A stretch of DNA of 64,000 nucleotides from contig NZ_JACIEH010000001.1 in the NCBI RefSeq assembly GCF_014196745.1, positions 744,001 through 808,000 on the forward strand, read 5' to 3'. Shown here in pieces: positions 33,043 to 41,334 of the stretch (positions within the stretch are counted from its first letter, which is position 1; each line of letters starts with the position of its first letter). This DNA is from Sphingomonas kyeonggiensis (GTDB lineage Bacteria > Pseudomonadota > Alphaproteobacteria > Sphingomonadales > Sphingomonadaceae). Below the pieces are notes generated by a model, which saw only the letters and a program-made list of their open reading frames with translations, was not told the DNA's origin and ran no database searches. The position numbers and the translations under genes were made by a program.

Positions 33043-33420
33043 TCACGCGGGAACTTTGAAGAACAGGGCGAGCTGGAGGCTCTCGGCGATCCGGGCGGCC
33101 CGGTCCTGGAGCGCGGCGGCGGCGCGCGGCGCCATCAGCTCGTTGGTGGTCGCTGCCCAGAGCGCGAGCCAGCGATCGAACATCGCCGGAGTTATCCGCT
33201 CGCGATGCTGGAAATGGGCTGGCACCGGCCGGCCCTTGTAGAGCCCCGAGGTGAGCATCACCGACGACCAGAAGTCGCCGAGCAGCACCAGATGCGCGGG
33301 CCAGTCGTGGATCGCATCGTTGAATACCGGTCCGATCAGCGGATCGGTGCGGACCCGCTCATAAAAGGCATCCACCACCCGGCGCAGGCCGGGATCGTCG
33401 AGTTCGGAAAGGTCGGCCAT
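33043..33420 (-). CDS. Group III truncated haemoglobin
   Basis: 125 residues. The group III (trHbP/ctb-like) pattern is clear: VVDAFYERVRTDPLIGPVF (B10 Tyr), DWPAHLVLLGDFWSSVML, GRPVPAHFQHRERITPAMF (the His of AHFQH region) and FDRWLALWAATTNE. These small globins bind oxygen and NO and are found in NO-protection operons. It is 21 bases upstream of the oxidase and first in the operon; an NsrR-like site (33436-33456) lies just before its start. Confidence 0.92.
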   Translation of the reverse strand: MADLSELDDPGLRRVVDAFYERVRTDPLIGPVFNDAIHDWPAHLVLLGDFWSSVMLTSGLYKGRPVPAHFQHRERITPAMFDRWLALWAATTNELMAPRAAAALQDRAARIAESLQLALFFKVPA

Positions 33421-33435
33421 CGCCGCGACTCCAAA

Positions 33436-33456
33436 TCATGTCTTGAAAATGCATCT
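33436..33456. promoter_or_regulatory. Putative NsrR operator, globin/oxidase side
   Basis: Contains AAAATGCATCT (33446-33456) preceded by a degenerate left half (CATGTCTTG). The 12-base unit AAAATGCATCTA occurs exactly again at 33483-33494, 37 bases away. It sits 16 bases from the globin start codon, where a repressor could block initiation. The other half is weak, so it may be a half-site. Confidence 0.5.
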
Positions 33457-33472
33457 ATTCACTCGCATTAAA

Positions 33473-33493
33473 ACATGCAAGTAAAATGCATCT
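33473..33493. promoter_or_regulatory. Putative NsrR operator, nsrR side
   Basis: A 21-base imperfect palindrome, ACATGCAAGTAAAATGCATCT: the outer ATGCA/TGCAT blocks match the inverted-repeat pattern ATGCAT...ATGCAT of NsrR sites. It lies 30 bases before the nsrR ATG and could give autorepression together with control of the divergent operon. Position, AT-rich context and the adjacent regulator gene support this; binding is not shown. Confidence 0.6.
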
Positions 33494-33523
33494 AATATTG
33501 ACCGGGATCAAAAGAGGCTGAGG

Positions 33524-33967
33524 ATGCGCCTGACGCGCTACACCGACTATGCGATGCGGGTGCTGCTCTACCTGGGCTCACGGCCCGAGCGGCTGAGCTC
33601 GATCGCCGAGATATCGGCGGCGTACCGCATCTCGCAGAACCATCTGATGAAGGTGGTCAACGACCTGGCCCGTGCCGGCTATGTGGCGAGCGTGCGCGGG
33701 CGCTCGGGCGGCATCCGGCTGGGCGCTGCTCCCGAGGATATCCGCATCGGCACGGTGGTGCGTCACACCGAAGATGGGTTCGACCTGGTCGACTGCGGCA
33801 GCTGCGTGATCGCACCCGCCTGCGGGTTACCCAGCATCCTGAACGAGGCTCTGGCGGCGTTCATGGCGGTGCTCGACCGCTACACGCTCGCCGACCTGCT
33901 CGACCGGCGGGTGTCGATGCGTTCGCTGCTGGGGATCGAGGATCAGTCGCCCGGCGGACCCAGATAG
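33524..33967 (+). CDS. nsrR: Rrf2 family regulator, NsrR type
   Basis: 147 residues, MRLTRYTDYAMRVLLYLGS, the NsrR-type start. The winged helix contains ISQNHLMKVVNDLARAGYVA and RGRSGGIRLG, and the Fe-S ligands are in DLVDCGSCVIAPACGL (Cys-x2-Cys-x5-Cys). NsrR loses its cluster on exposure to NO and releases its operators. It faces the globin-AOX-DUF1971 operon with two operator-like sites between. A strong GAGGCTGAGG site is upstream. Its last 25 bases overlap the convergent serine-hydrolase gene. Confidence 0.9.
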   Translation: MRLTRYTDYAMRVLLYLGSRPERLSSIAEISAAYRISQNHLMKVVNDLARAGYVASVRGRSGGIRLGAAPEDIRIGTVVRHTEDGFDLVDCGSCVIAPACGLPSILNEALAAFMAVLDRYTLADLLDRRVSMRSLLGIEDQSPGGPR

Positions 33968-35217
33968 GTCTCGCCATAGACTGCCTTGCGGAAGTCGCGG
34001 TGGAGCGAGACCTGGAAGGGCTTGGTCTGGACGAAGAACACCGCGGTCAGCTTGTTGGCCGGATCGACCCAGAACAGGGTGGAGGCGGCGCCGTCCCAGA
34101 AGAATTCGCCGACCGCGCCGCGCTGCTCCTCGGGCGTCTGGGGCTGGCCGACACGCACCGCGAAATCGAAGCCGAAGCCGACATTGCCCTTGCCCGGCAG
34201 CCAGCTGCGTTCGGTTATCCGCGGATCGAGCTGGTTGGTCGACATCAGCCGCACGGTGGAGGGCTTGAGGATGCGCACGCCGTCCAGCGTGCCCTGGCCG
34301 AGCAGCATCCGGGCGAAGCGCATGTAATCGTCGATCGGCGCGACGATGCCCGCGCCGCCCATCGTCATCGCCGGCTTGGGGAAATTGCGCGCGCGGGTGA
34401 CCGCATCGGGCTCGCGGGTGAGCTTGCCGTCGGTGCCCAGCAGATAGGTGGCGGCGAAGCGATCGAGCCGTTCCTGCGGCTGGGTCCAGGCCGCCTCCTT
34501 GATGCCGAGCGGGGTGAGGATGTGCTGGCGCACATAATCCTCGAACTTCTGGCCCGACAGCTTCTCGACCAGCAGCGCCTGCACGTCCACCGCGGAGCTG
34601 TAGCGCCATTCGGTGCCCGGATCGTAGATCAGCGGGCTATGCGCGAGGCGGCGGCCGAACTCGGTCAGGTCGTGATCGAGCCCGAGCGGATCGGCCGCGG
34701 CAAAGGCCTTCTCCGCCGCGCTCGGGCCATCGCCGTATGCGAAGCCGGCAGTGTGGCGCAGCACGTCGCGGATCGTCACCGGCCGCTTCGACGGGCGCCA
34801 GACCGGCTGGCCGTTCGCGTCCGTGCCGTCCTGCACCAGCATCGTCGCGAATTCGGGAAGATAGCGGGATAGGGGATCGTCGAGCCCGAACTTGCCCTGT
34901 TCCCAGAGCTGCATCAGCGCGGTGCCGGTGACCGGCTTGGTCATCGAATAGATCTGGACCAGCGTGTCGCGCTTCATCGGCCGGTTCGCTTCACGATCGG
35001 CCAGGCCGGTGGCGCCGAAATAGACTTCGCGTCCGTCCTTCCACACCAGCGCCTCGACGCCGGTCGCGCGTCCGCTCGCGACCATCTCGGCCAGCGCCTT
35101 GTCGAGGCGTGCCTTGTCGATCCGGAAGCTGGCGGTGGCGGCGGGCTTCTCCTGCGCGAAAGCGGGCAGGGGCTGCGCGATCAGCAGCGCGGCGAGAATG
35201 GGCAGGACGGGTCGCAT
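33943..35217 (-). CDS. Periplasmic serine hydrolase, class C beta-lactamase-like
   Basis: 424 residues from the ATG at 35217; a longer frame adds 19 unlikely residues. Signal peptide MRPVLPILAALLIAQPLPAFA. The active-site Ser-x-x-Lys is in IYSMTKPVTGTA (about residue 100), the Tyr-Ser-Ser motif in WRYSSAVDVQALL, and further conserved parts are TMGGAGIVAPIDDYMRF. Such proteins are esterases, D-aminopeptidases or beta-lactam-hydrolysing relatives. The substrate is unknown. Its stop lies 25 bases inside nsrR's end. Confidence 0.85.
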   Translation of the reverse strand: MRPVLPILAALLIAQPLPAFAQEKPAATASFRIDKARLDKALAEMVASGRATGVEALVWKDGREVYFGATGLADREANRPMKRDTLVQIYSMTKPVTGTALMQLWEQGKFGLDDPLSRYLPEFATMLVQDGTDANGQPVWRPSKRPVTIRDVLRHTAGFAYGDGPSAAEKAFAAADPLGLDHDLTEFGRRLAHSPLIYDPGTEWRYSSAVDVQALLVEKLSGQKFEDYVRQHILTPLGIKEAAWTQPQERLDRFAATYLLGTDGKLTREPDAVTRARNFPKPAMTMGGAGIVAPIDDYMRFARMLLGQGTLDGVRILKPSTVRLMSTNQLDPRITERSWLPGKGNVGFGFDFAVRVGQPQTPEEQRGAVGEFFWDGAASTLFWVDPANKLTAVFFVQTKPFQVSLHRDFRKAVYGETYLGPPGD

Positions 35218-35363
35218 GGCTCTCCACTCTATTCTGTTTTCCGTTGATGGTAACGCTAACTTCGTCGCCGGCAAGTGCGACGTTGGTCGCGCGTGGTGCT
35301 GTGCGCTTGCAGCATGGCGCGCCGTGGGCCAAAGAAGCAGGACCTGCCGGGGGAGCCTGCATC

Positions 35364-36008
35364 TTGAACATCAGTCCGACCGATTTCGCCAGCCTGCTCT
35401 GCTCGCGGCTCTGCCACGATCTGCTGAGCCCGGTGGGGGCGCTCAACAACGGGCTGGAACTGCTCGCCGACGAGCATGATCCCGAGATGCGCGCGCGCTG
35501 CCTGGAGCTGCTCAACGAGAGCGCCAAGGCCAGCGCCAACAAGCTGAAGTTCTTCCGCCTGGCGTTCGGCGCGGCAGGCGGCTTCGGCGAGACCGTCGAC
35601 ACGCGTGAGGCGCAGGCGGCGATCGAGGGGCTGTTCGGCGAGAACCACCGCGTCAATGTCGGCTGGATGGTCGAGGACCCGGTCCTCCCCAAGCAGGCGA
35701 TCAAGGTGCTGATGAACCTGTCGCTGATCGGCGGCGACGCGCTGATCCGCGGCGGCCAGCTCGACATCGGCGCGGAGATCATCGACGGCCAGATCGAGAT
35801 CGTCGTGCGCGCCGATGGCCCGCGCATCGTGCTTGATCCCGAACTGCGTAGCGCGCTGGCCGGGGGCAAGGACGACCTGCCGATCACGCCGCGCGCGGCG
35901 GCGGCATACCTCGTCCACGCACTGGTGACGCAGGGCGGCGGCATGCTCCAGGTGAGCCCGCCCGATGCCGAAGTGCTGCTGTTCGGAGCCTCGTTCCGGG
36001 TGGCTTAG
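35364..36008 (+). CDS. chpT: Histidine phosphotransferase ChpT
   Basis: 214 residues from a TTG start with GGGGGAG upstream. LCSRLCHDLLSPVGALNNGL (about residues 12-31) is the characteristic H-box of ChpT (the His in CHD), and the remainder is a degenerate ATPase fold (VLMNLSLIGGDALI). ChpT relays phosphate from CckA to CtrA and CpdR in alphaproteobacteria. Its place just before the che operon is typical for sphingomonads; the 111-base gap before cheA suggests separate transcription. Confidence 0.9.
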   Translation: MNISPTDFASLLCSRLCHDLLSPVGALNNGLELLADEHDPEMRARCLELLNESAKASANKLKFFRLAFGAAGGFGETVDTREAQAAIEGLFGENHRVNVGWMVEDPVLPKQAIKVLMNLSLIGGDALIRGGQLDIGAEIIDGQIEIVVRADGPRIVLDPELRSALAGGKDDLPITPRAAAAYLVHALVTQGGGMLQVSPPDAEVLLFGASFRVA

Positions 36009-36119
36009 CCCGGGCGCACCAAGGGCGGGGAGGACGGCGCATCGGCAACGTCGAGCACTAACGCCCTTTTAACCACCCATCCTGCACAAGAGCCCCGCAA
36101 ATTTGCTTTCCGGGGCCCC

Positions 36120-38444
36120 ATGGACGACCTGCTGCAGGAATTCATCGCCGAGACGCGTGAGACGCTCGAAGCGCTTTCGGGCGAGATCGTCGCGTGGGAA
36201 GCGCATCCGACGGATCGCGCGCGCCTCGATGCGATCTTCCGTTTCGTGCACACCGTGAAGGGCAGCTGCGGCTTCCTCGACCTGCCGCGCCTGGGTCGGC
36301 TCAGCCATGCCGCCGAGGATGTGCTGGCGCAGGTGCGCGAGGGCAATCGCGCGCCGGATCGCGCGCTGGTCAACGCCGTGCTCGCGGTGGTCGACCGGAT
36401 CGGCGAGCTGGTCGAGGCGATCGAATCGGGCACCAGCCTGGACGATAGCGGCGACGAGCTGCTGATCGCGGCGCTGGCCGAAGGGGCCGAGGAAATCGCC
36501 CATGCCGGTCCGATCACGTCCCGCGCACCGGCACGCAGCGTGCGCCTGAACGTCGACCTGCTCGACCGGATGATGTCCGGCATGTCGGACATGGTGCTGG
36601 CCCGCAACGAGCTGGCCAGGCGCCTGCGCAACGGCGAGATCGACCCCGCGATCGAGGCCGCCCTTGAACGGCTGTCGCTCACCGTCGGCGAGATGCGCGA
36701 CACGGTGACGCGCACCCGCATGCAGAAGATCGACGCGCTGTTCTCCGCGCTGCCGCGCATGGTGCGCGACACGGCGGCGGGGCTGGGCAAGTCGGTGATG
36801 CTCCAGGTCGAGGGCGCGGACGTCGAGCTCGACCGCGAGATGATCGAAGTGATGCGCGACCCGCTGGTCCACATCATCCGCAACTCGATCGACCATGGCA
36901 TCGAGGCACCGGCCGAGCGCCGGGCGGGCGGCAAGCGCGAGAATGGCCGCCTGTCGGTCTCGGCGCGCCAGTCGGGCAACCAGATCATCATCGAGATCGC
37001 GGACGACGGCCGCGGCATCGATACCGAGCGGCTGATCCAGAAGCTCGTCATCCAGGGCCGCGACGAAGCCAAGCTGCGCAGCCTCTCGGCACGCGCCAAG
37101 CTCGACCTGGTGTTCGAGCCCGGCCTGTCGTCCAAGGACGTGGTGAGCGAAGTCTCCGGGCGCGGCGTCGGCATGGACGTGGTGCGTGCTGCGATCGAGC
37201 AGATCGGCGGCCGCGTCGAGCTCGACAGCAATCCGGGCAAGGGCCTGCGCATCGCCATCCATGTGCCGCTGACCCTCTCGATCATCTCGACGATCGTGGT
37301 GGGCGTGGGCGGCCAGCGCTTCGCGATCCCGCGCCAGTCGATCGAGGAAATCGTGACCGAGCGTGGCGACGCCATCCGCGTGGACGTGATCGGCGGCTCG
37401 CCGGTCGCTTCGGTGCGCGAGCGGCGGATGCCGCTGATCGACCTGGCCTCGATGCTCGGCGTCGCGGCCAGCACCGCGCGCGACGAGGGCAGCCAGATGC
37501 TCGCGATCGTCAGCGTGAGCGAGGGCAGCTACGCGCTCGCCGTCGATACGGTGCTCGACAATGAGGAGCTGGTGATCAAGCCGGCCTCGCCCGCGGTGAT
37601 GTCGACCGGCCTCTATGCCGGCCAGACGCTGCCGGATTCGGGCCTGCCGATGCTGCTGCTCGACTGCGCCGGCATGGCCAAGGCCGCGAGCCTCGATTTC
37701 AGCCGCGACAACCAGCAGCTGTTCGAGGAGGAAGAGGAAGCCCAGGAGGCCCCGGGCCTGCCCGCTCTGCTGTTCCGCGACCTGGACGGCGTGCGCCGCG
37801 CGGTGCCGCTGGCGGCGGTCGACCGGGTCGAGCAGGTCGATGCGGCCAATGTCCGCTTCGCCGCCGGCCGCTTCCGCATCACCATCGACGAGCGCATCCT
37901 GCCGCTCGCCGCGCATGGCGACCTGGACGGGCTGGGGCGGATCAACGTGCTGCGCCTGAAGGACGGCACCAACGAAGTCTCCTATGCGATCGAGGAAGCC
38001 GCCGACATCGTCGTGCTGCCCGAGGAGATCGCGCCGGCCCGCGAGCCGGGGCCGATCGCCGGCGTCGTGCTGGTCGATGGCGAGCAGATCGAGCTGGTCG
38101 ACATGCTGTGGATCTTCGACGAGCATGCCGAGCGCGAAGTCGACGACAGCCCGCCGCTTTGCCTGATCTCGGGCGACGAGGATGGCTGGATGGCCTCGTT
38201 CGTGAAGCCGCTCCTGGAAGCGTCCGGATATCGCGTGGTGCTCCGCCTGGCGCCGGGCGAAACCCCTGCCGTCGTGCTCTCCAACGAGGAGGCGCAGGCC
38301 GTGCCGGCAGCCCCCGCGCCGGTGGTTCGTTTGCGAAAGAAGCGTGCTTCGGGTGGGTCGGGCGACGACAGCGTCTATAGATATGACAGGGCGGGACTGC
38401 TTTCCGCGCTCGAAGCCCGGGTTTCCGGCAAGGCAGGTCGCTGA
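36120..38444 (+). CDS. cheA: Chemotaxis histidine kinase CheA
   Basis: 774 residues. P1 Hpt domain with phospho-acceptor His44 (FVHTVKGSCGFLDL); no clear P2 CheY-binding domain; then the dimerisation helices (DLLDRMMSGMSDMVLARNEL), the ATPase with N box HIIRNSIDHGIE, G1 DDGRGID and G2 GRGVGMDVV, and a CheW-like P5 domain (LTLSIISTIVVGVGGQRFAI). A further CheW-like stretch continues to about residue 690 and a low-complexity tail follows. The stop overlaps the cheW start by one base. Confidence 0.95.
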   Translation: MDDLLQEFIAETRETLEALSGEIVAWEAHPTDRARLDAIFRFVHTVKGSCGFLDLPRLGRLSHAAEDVLAQVREGNRAPDRALVNAVLAVVDRIGELVEAIESGTSLDDSGDELLIAALAEGAEEIAHAGPITSRAPARSVRLNVDLLDRMMSGMSDMVLARNELARRLRNGEIDPAIEAALERLSLTVGEMRDTVTRTRMQKIDALFSALPRMVRDTAAGLGKSVMLQVEGADVELDREMIEVMRDPLVHIIRNSIDHGIEAPAERRAGGKRENGRLSVSARQSGNQIIIEIADDGRGIDTERLIQKLVIQGRDEAKLRSLSARAKLDLVFEPGLSSKDVVSEVSGRGVGMDVVRAAIEQIGGRVELDSNPGKGLRIAIHVPLTLSIISTIVVGVGGQRFAIPRQSIEEIVTERGDAIRVDVIGGSPVASVRERRMPLIDLASMLGVAASTARDEGSQMLAIVSVSEGSYALAVDTVLDNEELVIKPASPAVMSTGLYAGQTLPDSGLPMLLLDCAGMAKAASLDFSRDNQQLFEEEEEAQEAPGLPALLFRDLDGVRRAVPLAAVDRVEQVDAANVRFAAGRFRITIDERILPLAAHGDLDGLGRINVLRLKDGTNEVSYAIEEAADIVVLPEEIAPAREPGPIAGVVLVDGEQIELVDMLWIFDEHAEREVDDSPPLCLISGDEDGWMASFVKPLLEASGYRVVLRLAPGETPAVVLSNEEAQAVPAAPAPVVRLRKKRASGGSGDDSVYRYDRAGLLSALEARVSGKAGR

Positions 38445-38869
38445 TGTCGCATCTCTATCTCATTGCCCAGGTAGCGGGCCGCGCCGTCGCGATCGACTCC
38501 GAGCAGGTCGAGTCCGTGGTGGACATCGGCGAGGTGACGGCGGTGCCGCGTGCCTCGCAGCATGTCCGTGGGCTTGCCGCCCTGCGCAGCCGGGTGGTGA
38601 CCGTGGTCGACACCCAGTCGGCGCTCGGCCTGGCGGGCGGCAGCCCGGCGCGCCGTGCGGTGATCACCCAGGTCGAGGGGCATCATTATGCGATGCTGGT
38701 CGACGCGCTCGACGATGTCGCGCCGTTCGACCTGCTGCCGCTGGCCCACGGCGTCACGCTCGATCCCGCGTGGCGCGGGGCAGGGCTGGGCATCGTGGAA
38801 CGGGAAGGCGAGCCGATCCTGGCGATCGATCTCGCCAGCCTCGTCCCCGGCCATGCCGGGCTGAATTGA
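38444..38869 (+). CDS. cheW: Chemotaxis coupling protein CheW
   Basis: 141 residues, MSHLYLIAQVAGRAVAIDSE, with the CheW core: EVTAVPRASQHVRGLAALRS (the conserved R-G-hydrophobic region), VVTVVDTQSALGL and ILAIDLASLV near the end. Its single-base overlap with cheA (TGATG) keeps the kinase and coupler in stoichiometric expression. It links CheA to receptors. Confidence 0.9.
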   Translation: MSHLYLIAQVAGRAVAIDSEQVESVVDIGEVTAVPRASQHVRGLAALRSRVVTVVDTQSALGLAGGSPARRAVITQVEGHHYAMLVDALDDVAPFDLLPLAHGVTLDPAWRGAGLGIVEREGEPILAIDLASLVPGHAGLN

Positions 38870-38952
38870 ATCATGCGATTAACGTGGCGCTTACGCCTTT
38901 CGTGCACTGTCCAATCCCAACCTAGACACCTGAAAGCGGGGAACAGGGGAAA

Positions 38953-39318
38953 ATGAAGACTTGTCTGGTCGTCGACGACTCCAAGGTGATCCGGAAGGTC
39001 GCCCGGCACATCCTGGAGACTCTCGACTTCGAAGTGCGCGAGGCTGGTGACGGTCGCGAGGCACTCGACTCCTGCCTGCAGACCCCGCCGGACGTGATCC
39101 TGCTGGACTGGAACATGCCCGTGATGAGCGGCATGGACTTCCTCCGCGCGCTCAAGGATTCGGGGCTCCCGCAGCGTCCCAAGGTGGTGTTCTGCACCAC
39201 CGAGAACGGCATGGCCTATATCCGCGCGGCGATCGAAGCCGGTGCGGACGAATATGTCATGAAGCCGTTCGACCGCGAGACGCTGGAAAGCAAGCTGCAG
39301 ATCGTCGGCGTCGCCTGA
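38953..39318 (+). CDS. cheY: Response regulator CheY
   Basis: 121 residues with a clean receiver domain: acidic pocket VVDDSKVIRK, phospho-acceptor Asp in ILLDWNMPVMSGMDF (about residue 55), the Thr of FCTTENG and the Lys of VMKPFDRETL. No output domain, so it is a single-domain chemotaxis regulator. GGGGAACAGGGG lies upstream, in a gap of 83 bases that could hold a promoter or just a spacer. Confidence 0.93.
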   Translation: MKTCLVVDDSKVIRKVARHILETLDFEVREAGDGREALDSCLQTPPDVILLDWNMPVMSGMDFLRALKDSGLPQRPKVVFCTTENGMAYIRAAIEAGADEYVMKPFDRETLESKLQIVGVA

Positions 39319-39340
39319 GCGACGCATAGGAGAGGCCCAA

Positions 39341-40453
39341 GTGGCGCACGCATCTCTTGCGGACACCGGGTTCGGCAGTGCGACTGCCGGGCCGGCGCAG
39401 GTGCTGATCGTCGACGACTCCGTCGTCGCGCGGTCGGTGCTGGGGCGCATGGTGGAAGGCACGCGGCGCTTCCGCGTCGCCGCCGCCTATAGCGACGTGC
39501 GCGCGGCGCTCGACTATCTCAAGACTCATTCGGTCGACATCATCCTGCTCGACATCGAGATGCCGGGCATCGACGGCCTCACCGCGCTGCCCGACGTGAT
39601 CTCGGCGGGGCGGGGCGCCAAGGTGCTGATCGTATCCTCCGCGGCGGAACAGGGTGCGGCGGTGACCGTGCAGGCGCTCGCGCTCGGCGCGGCGGACACC
39701 CTGGTGAAGCCCGGCATCGGCGCGTTCGGCGGCCGCTTCGCCGAAGTGCTCGAGGAGCGGCTCTCGCGCCTGCTCGAGACGCACGCCCATCCGGCTCCTC
39801 CCGAACCAGCGGCGGCGGTGCATCCCGCGCCCGTGCCGGTCACCCCGCAGCATCATGGCGCAGTGCATCTGCCCGACGATTTCGAGCTTGTCGCGATCGG
39901 CGCCTCGACCGGCGGCATCCACGCGCTCAGCCAGTTGCTGCGCGCGATCCCGGCGAAATTCCAGGTTCCGATCCTGGTGACCCAGCATTTGCCGGTCTCT
40001 TTCATGAGCTATTTCGCCACCCAGCTCGCCGTGCTCGGCGGGCGGCCCTGCGATGTCGCCGCGGACCGGATGCGCATCCGGCCGGGCCGGATCATCGTGG
40101 CGCCGGGTGATGCGCACATGCGCGTGGTTCGTACCTCGGACGGTTCGGCGATCCGCCTCACCCACGAGAAGGCGACCAGCGGCTGCATGCCCTCGGTCGA
40201 CCCGATGTTCGAAAGCGTCGCCCAGGTGTTTGGCGCGCGTGCGCTCGGCGTGGTGCTGAGCGGCATGGGGCGCGACGGCTGCGAGGGTGCCAGGGACCTG
40301 ATCGATGCCGGCGCGCGCGTGCTGGCGCAGGACCAGGCCAGCTCGGTGGTGTGGGGCATGCCCGGCGCCGTCGCCAATGCCGGCCGGGCGAGCGCGATCC
40401 TGCCGCCGGACGAGATCGGGCGCCTGATCGCCCGCCGCGGAGGCGCGGCATGA
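39341..40453 (+). CDS. cheB: Chemotaxis protein-glutamate methylesterase CheB
   Basis: 370 residues from a GTG start after AGGAGAGG. N-terminal receiver with the phospho-Asp in IILLDIEMPGIDGL; linker about residues 140-175; methylesterase with catalytic Ser in AIGASTGGIHAL, His in TQHLPVSFM and Asp in SGMGRDGCEGA. It removes methyl groups (or amide) from receptors. The final ATGA overlaps the cheR start. Confidence 0.93.
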   Translation: MAHASLADTGFGSATAGPAQVLIVDDSVVARSVLGRMVEGTRRFRVAAAYSDVRAALDYLKTHSVDIILLDIEMPGIDGLTALPDVISAGRGAKVLIVSSAAEQGAAVTVQALALGAADTLVKPGIGAFGGRFAEVLEERLSRLLETHAHPAPPEPAAAVHPAPVPVTPQHHGAVHLPDDFELVAIGASTGGIHALSQLLRAIPAKFQVPILVTQHLPVSFMSYFATQLAVLGGRPCDVAADRMRIRPGRIIVAPGDAHMRVVRTSDGSAIRLTHEKATSGCMPSVDPMFESVAQVFGARALGVVLSGMGRDGCEGARDLIDAGARVLAQDQASSVVWGMPGAVANAGRASAILPPDEIGRLIARRGGAA

Positions 40454-41301
40454 TCCCGGTTCCGGGCGCCGCGCCGATCGCCTCTGCCGGTGCGATGAAC
40501 ATGATCGCCGCGCTGCTCGAGCAGCGTGCCGGACAGCAGATTGCCGCGAACCGCACCTGGCGGATCGAGACGGCGCTGAAGCCGATCCTGCGCGCGCGCG
40601 GCCTGGCCAGCCTCGACGAGCTGGTCGCCCAGCTCATCTCGGCCCGGACGGGCGAGCTGGCGGACCTGGTCGTCGATGCGCTGCTCAACCAGGAAACCAG
40701 TTTCTTCCGCGATACCGCCGTGCTCGACATGGTGGCGGACGCGGCCGAGGCGATGCAGGCGGAGGCCGGCCATCGGCGGCTGCGCATCTGGTCGGCGGGC
40801 TGCTCGACCGGGCAGGAACCGTTGAGCCTCGCCATTCTCTTCTCCGAGCGCGGCATGCCCGATCCCGAGATCGTGGCGACCGATGTCTCGCCCGCCGCAC
40901 TGGCACGTGCCCGGAGCGGCCGCTTCTCGCAGTTCGAGATCCAGCGCGGGCTTCCGGTCCGCCGGATGATGACCTGGTTCGATTCGGTGAACGCGGATTG
41001 GGTCGCCAAGCCCGAGCTGGTCCGCAAGCTCCAGTTCCGCCAGCACAACCTCACCCTCGATCCCGCGCCGGCGGGCGTGTTCGACATCATCCTGTGCCGC
41101 AACGTGATGCTCTATTTCTCGCCGGCGGTGCGCCGCAAGGTGTTCGACACGCTGTCCTCGGCGATGCGTCCGGGCGGGCTGCTCGCGCTGGGCGCGGGCG
41201 AGACGGTGATCGGCCAGACCGAGCATTTCACCCCCTGCGAACGCTATCGCGGCTTCTATCGCGGCGTCGATGCGCCCGCATCGGTGCGCGCGGCGGGTTG
41301 A
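40450..41301 (+). CDS. cheR: Chemotaxis methyltransferase CheR
   Basis: 283 residues from the ATG overlapping the cheB stop. N-terminal helical subdomain with the receptor-contact region, then the SAM-binding motifs RIWSAGCSTGQEPLSLAI, IVATDVSPAALARA and FDIILCRNVMLYF. The N-terminal 15 residues (MIPVPGAAPIASAGA) are extra to the common form. Completes the chpT-che cluster. Lacks TPR or other C-terminal pieces. Confidence 0.93.
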   Translation: MIPVPGAAPIASAGAMNMIAALLEQRAGQQIAANRTWRIETALKPILRARGLASLDELVAQLISARTGELADLVVDALLNQETSFFRDTAVLDMVADAAEAMQAEAGHRRLRIWSAGCSTGQEPLSLAILFSERGMPDPEIVATDVSPAALARARSGRFSQFEIQRGLPVRRMMTWFDSVNADWVAKPELVRKLQFRQHNLTLDPAPAGVFDIILCRNVMLYFSPAVRRKVFDTLSSAMRPGGLLALGAGETVIGQTEHFTPCERYRGFYRGVDAPASVRAAG

Positions 41302-41334
41302 TCGCGGTGTCGTTACGGGTCTAGCGTCCCACCC

